From positions 1 through 64,000 of the forward strand of contig CAKOYU010000005.1 in NCBI GenBank assembly GCA_934130975.1: DNA of 64,000 nucleotides, in the 5' to 3' direction. Positions 63,111-64,000 of this stretch are shown here, piece by piece (position 1 is the stretch's first letter; each line of letters opens with the position of its first letter). Made by a program: the position numbers and the translations under genes. This DNA comes from an uncultured Clostridia bacterium (GTDB lineage Bacteria; Bacillota; Clostridia; TANB77; CAG-508). A model generated the notes under the pieces. It was not told the DNA's origin. It saw only the letters and a list, made by a program, of their open reading frames with translations, and made no database searches.

Positions 63111-63878
63111 ATGAGTGATTTTGCTGAATATATTTTAAATGAAAAGGATTTAATATCAAAAATTGAAATAATTTATTTTTTAGCTCCAAAGTTAAAAATA
63201 AATTTTGATAAGTCTGTTGTATTTAAAACAGAGATTGCAAGAATGTTTTTAAAATATACTAATATCGATGTTGATAACAATTTGGTTTTGACTGCTAGTT
63301 TGTTATGCAATTGCAAAAAGGTGGATGATTCTCAAAAATTGGGTAAAATGAAAACTTATGCAAAAGAAGGTGCTGAATATTTAAAACAGCTAGGTTTTGA
63401 TGATAGATTTTGCAAAATTTGCGAAGGCGTAAATAGATATAGTGGTAATCCAAGAGAAAAAGAGAGTGATATTTTAGAGTTGGCTGATCAGTTTGGAGGA
63501 ATGCTAATTGATAGATCTGAAAGAATTGCTTTTAATTGTGATGAAGCTTTGGTATTGCTGGAACATAGAAATTTAAAGTCGGCATATAATAGATATTTAG
63601 AGAGTTTTAGGGATTTTGCTGAAACAATGGACAAAACTGAGATTAAAGGCAATGTTAATACAACAATTTTTGCTAGATTACAAAAATTGATGAGGGAGAC
63701 TAAAGATGTTCCTCAACTTGTTAAAAGTATTGCGGAGGATTATTCAATTTGTGTAGACCAAAAATTAAAAGAATTAGAGGAAATTGCAAAATCAGCAAAA
63801 GAGACTGCTAATAGAGCAATGTTTACTACAGAGACTGAAGAAAAGATTTTAAAACATGCAAAAGTTGATGATGAATAA
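63111..63878 (+). CDS. Degenerate HD-GYP-like protein
   Basis: A 255-residue cytoplasmic protein with the helical framework of HD-GYP/HD domains: LTASLLCNCKKVDDSQ stands where the HD pair usually is, followed by TYAKEGAEYLKQLGF (about 82-96) and VNRYSGNPREKESDILELAD, where the HH and GYP residues would lie. None of the metal-binding His/Asp residues are kept, so it is probably non-catalytic, perhaps a signalling adaptor. The C-terminus is coiled coil. The start at 63111 follows AAAGGGGAA; an in-frame upstream ATG at 63027 lies inside the repeat array. Confidence 0.6.
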   Translation: MSDFAEYILNEKDLISKIEIIYFLAPKLKINFDKSVVFKTEIARMFLKYTNIDVDNNLVLTASLLCNCKKVDDSQKLGKMKTYAKEGAEYLKQLGFDDRFCKICEGVNRYSGNPREKESDILELADQFGGMLIDRSERIAFNCDEALVLLEHRNLKSAYNRYLESFRDFAETMDKTEIKGNVNTTIFARLQKLMRETKDVPQLVKSIAEDYSICVDQKLKELEEIAKSAKETANRAMFTTETEEKILKHAKVDDE

Positions 63879-63892
63879 TAGGAGGAATTATA

Positions 63893-64000
63893 ATGTACGA
63901 AGTATTTGCAGATTTGCATGTACACATAGGTAGAAGTGAAACAGGCAAACCAATCAAAATAACTGCGGCTAGAAGTTTGAATTTTGCTAATATTGCAAAA
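63893..64000 (+). CDS. Endonuclease Q family protein, 5' part
   Basis: The first 36 codons read FADLHVHIGRSETGKPIKIT and AARSLNFANIAK, matching the N-terminus of the PHP-type endonuclease Q family, which cuts DNA at deaminated bases such as uracil. The HVH metal ligands are visible. The gene runs past the window end. GGAGGAATT lies upstream; the start is 15 bases after the previous stop. Confidence 0.75.
   Translation, partial: MYEVFADLHVHIGRSETGKPIKITAARSLNFANIAK

Overview
This window comes from the chromosome of a low-GC, spore-forming, Gram-positive anaerobe of the Clostridia type. The evidence is strong A/T bias, AGGAGG-type ribosome binding sites, the sporulation genes spoVT, spoIVB and an alpha/beta-type SASP, a glycine T-box, dockerin/cohesin surface proteins and sortase substrates. 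The species cannot be named from the sequence; an uncultured gut clostridium is a reasonable guess.

Layout. 1-8.9 kb: tmRNA (minus), spoVT behind a sigma-G-like promoter, a DHH phosphoesterase, mutS2 (minus), a DUF2207 membrane protein, a type III toxin-antitoxin locus (tandem RNA repeats, hairpin, ToxN-superfamily toxin), hpf and a VanZ-like protein. 8.9-20 kb: an exopolysaccharide operon with a priming sugar transferase, five glycosyltransferases, a pyruvyl transferase, a frameshifted acyltransferase, a Wzy-like polymerase and a Wzx flippase. 20.4-25 kb: a sortase substrate (LAYTG), its sortase, an unknown membrane protein, and the CpsC/CpsD/CpsB tyrosine-kinase control module that would set chain length for the polysaccharide operon. 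25.4-26.7 kb: SASP and a HAD phosphatase.

26.9-37.5 kb: a Tad/type IV-filament-like operon (SAF-domain protein, two MinD/TadZ-like proteins, a TadA/CpaF-like ATPase, a large TadB/TadC-like membrane protein and six small pilin-like proteins), followed by spoIVB. 38.9-43.5 kb: a dockerin-bearing leucine-rich-repeat protein next to a cohesin-like, sortase-anchored protein, a likely docking pair on the cell surface. 43.6-64 kb is mostly housekeeping: trmB, tRNA-Trp, an M23 peptidase, rqcH, T-box plus glyQS, glmM, an SSB-like protein, ftsY, a UPF0182 protein, a FemABX transferase, alr, a DUF1189 protein, ftsH, a degenerate HD-GYP-like protein and the start of an endonuclease Q-like gene.

Two dispersed repeat families overlie this. 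The first is a modular intergenic array built on a 15-base core (ACCGGTTCTGTTTTG), found at eight places, mostly directly after stop codons or just before the next ribosome binding site. The second is a palindromic MITE-like element of about 140-160 bp, present twice in opposite orientations. Among the less ordinary features, the repeat arrays, the type III toxin-antitoxin locus and the Tad-like operon with leaderless-looking pilins deserve the most attention.
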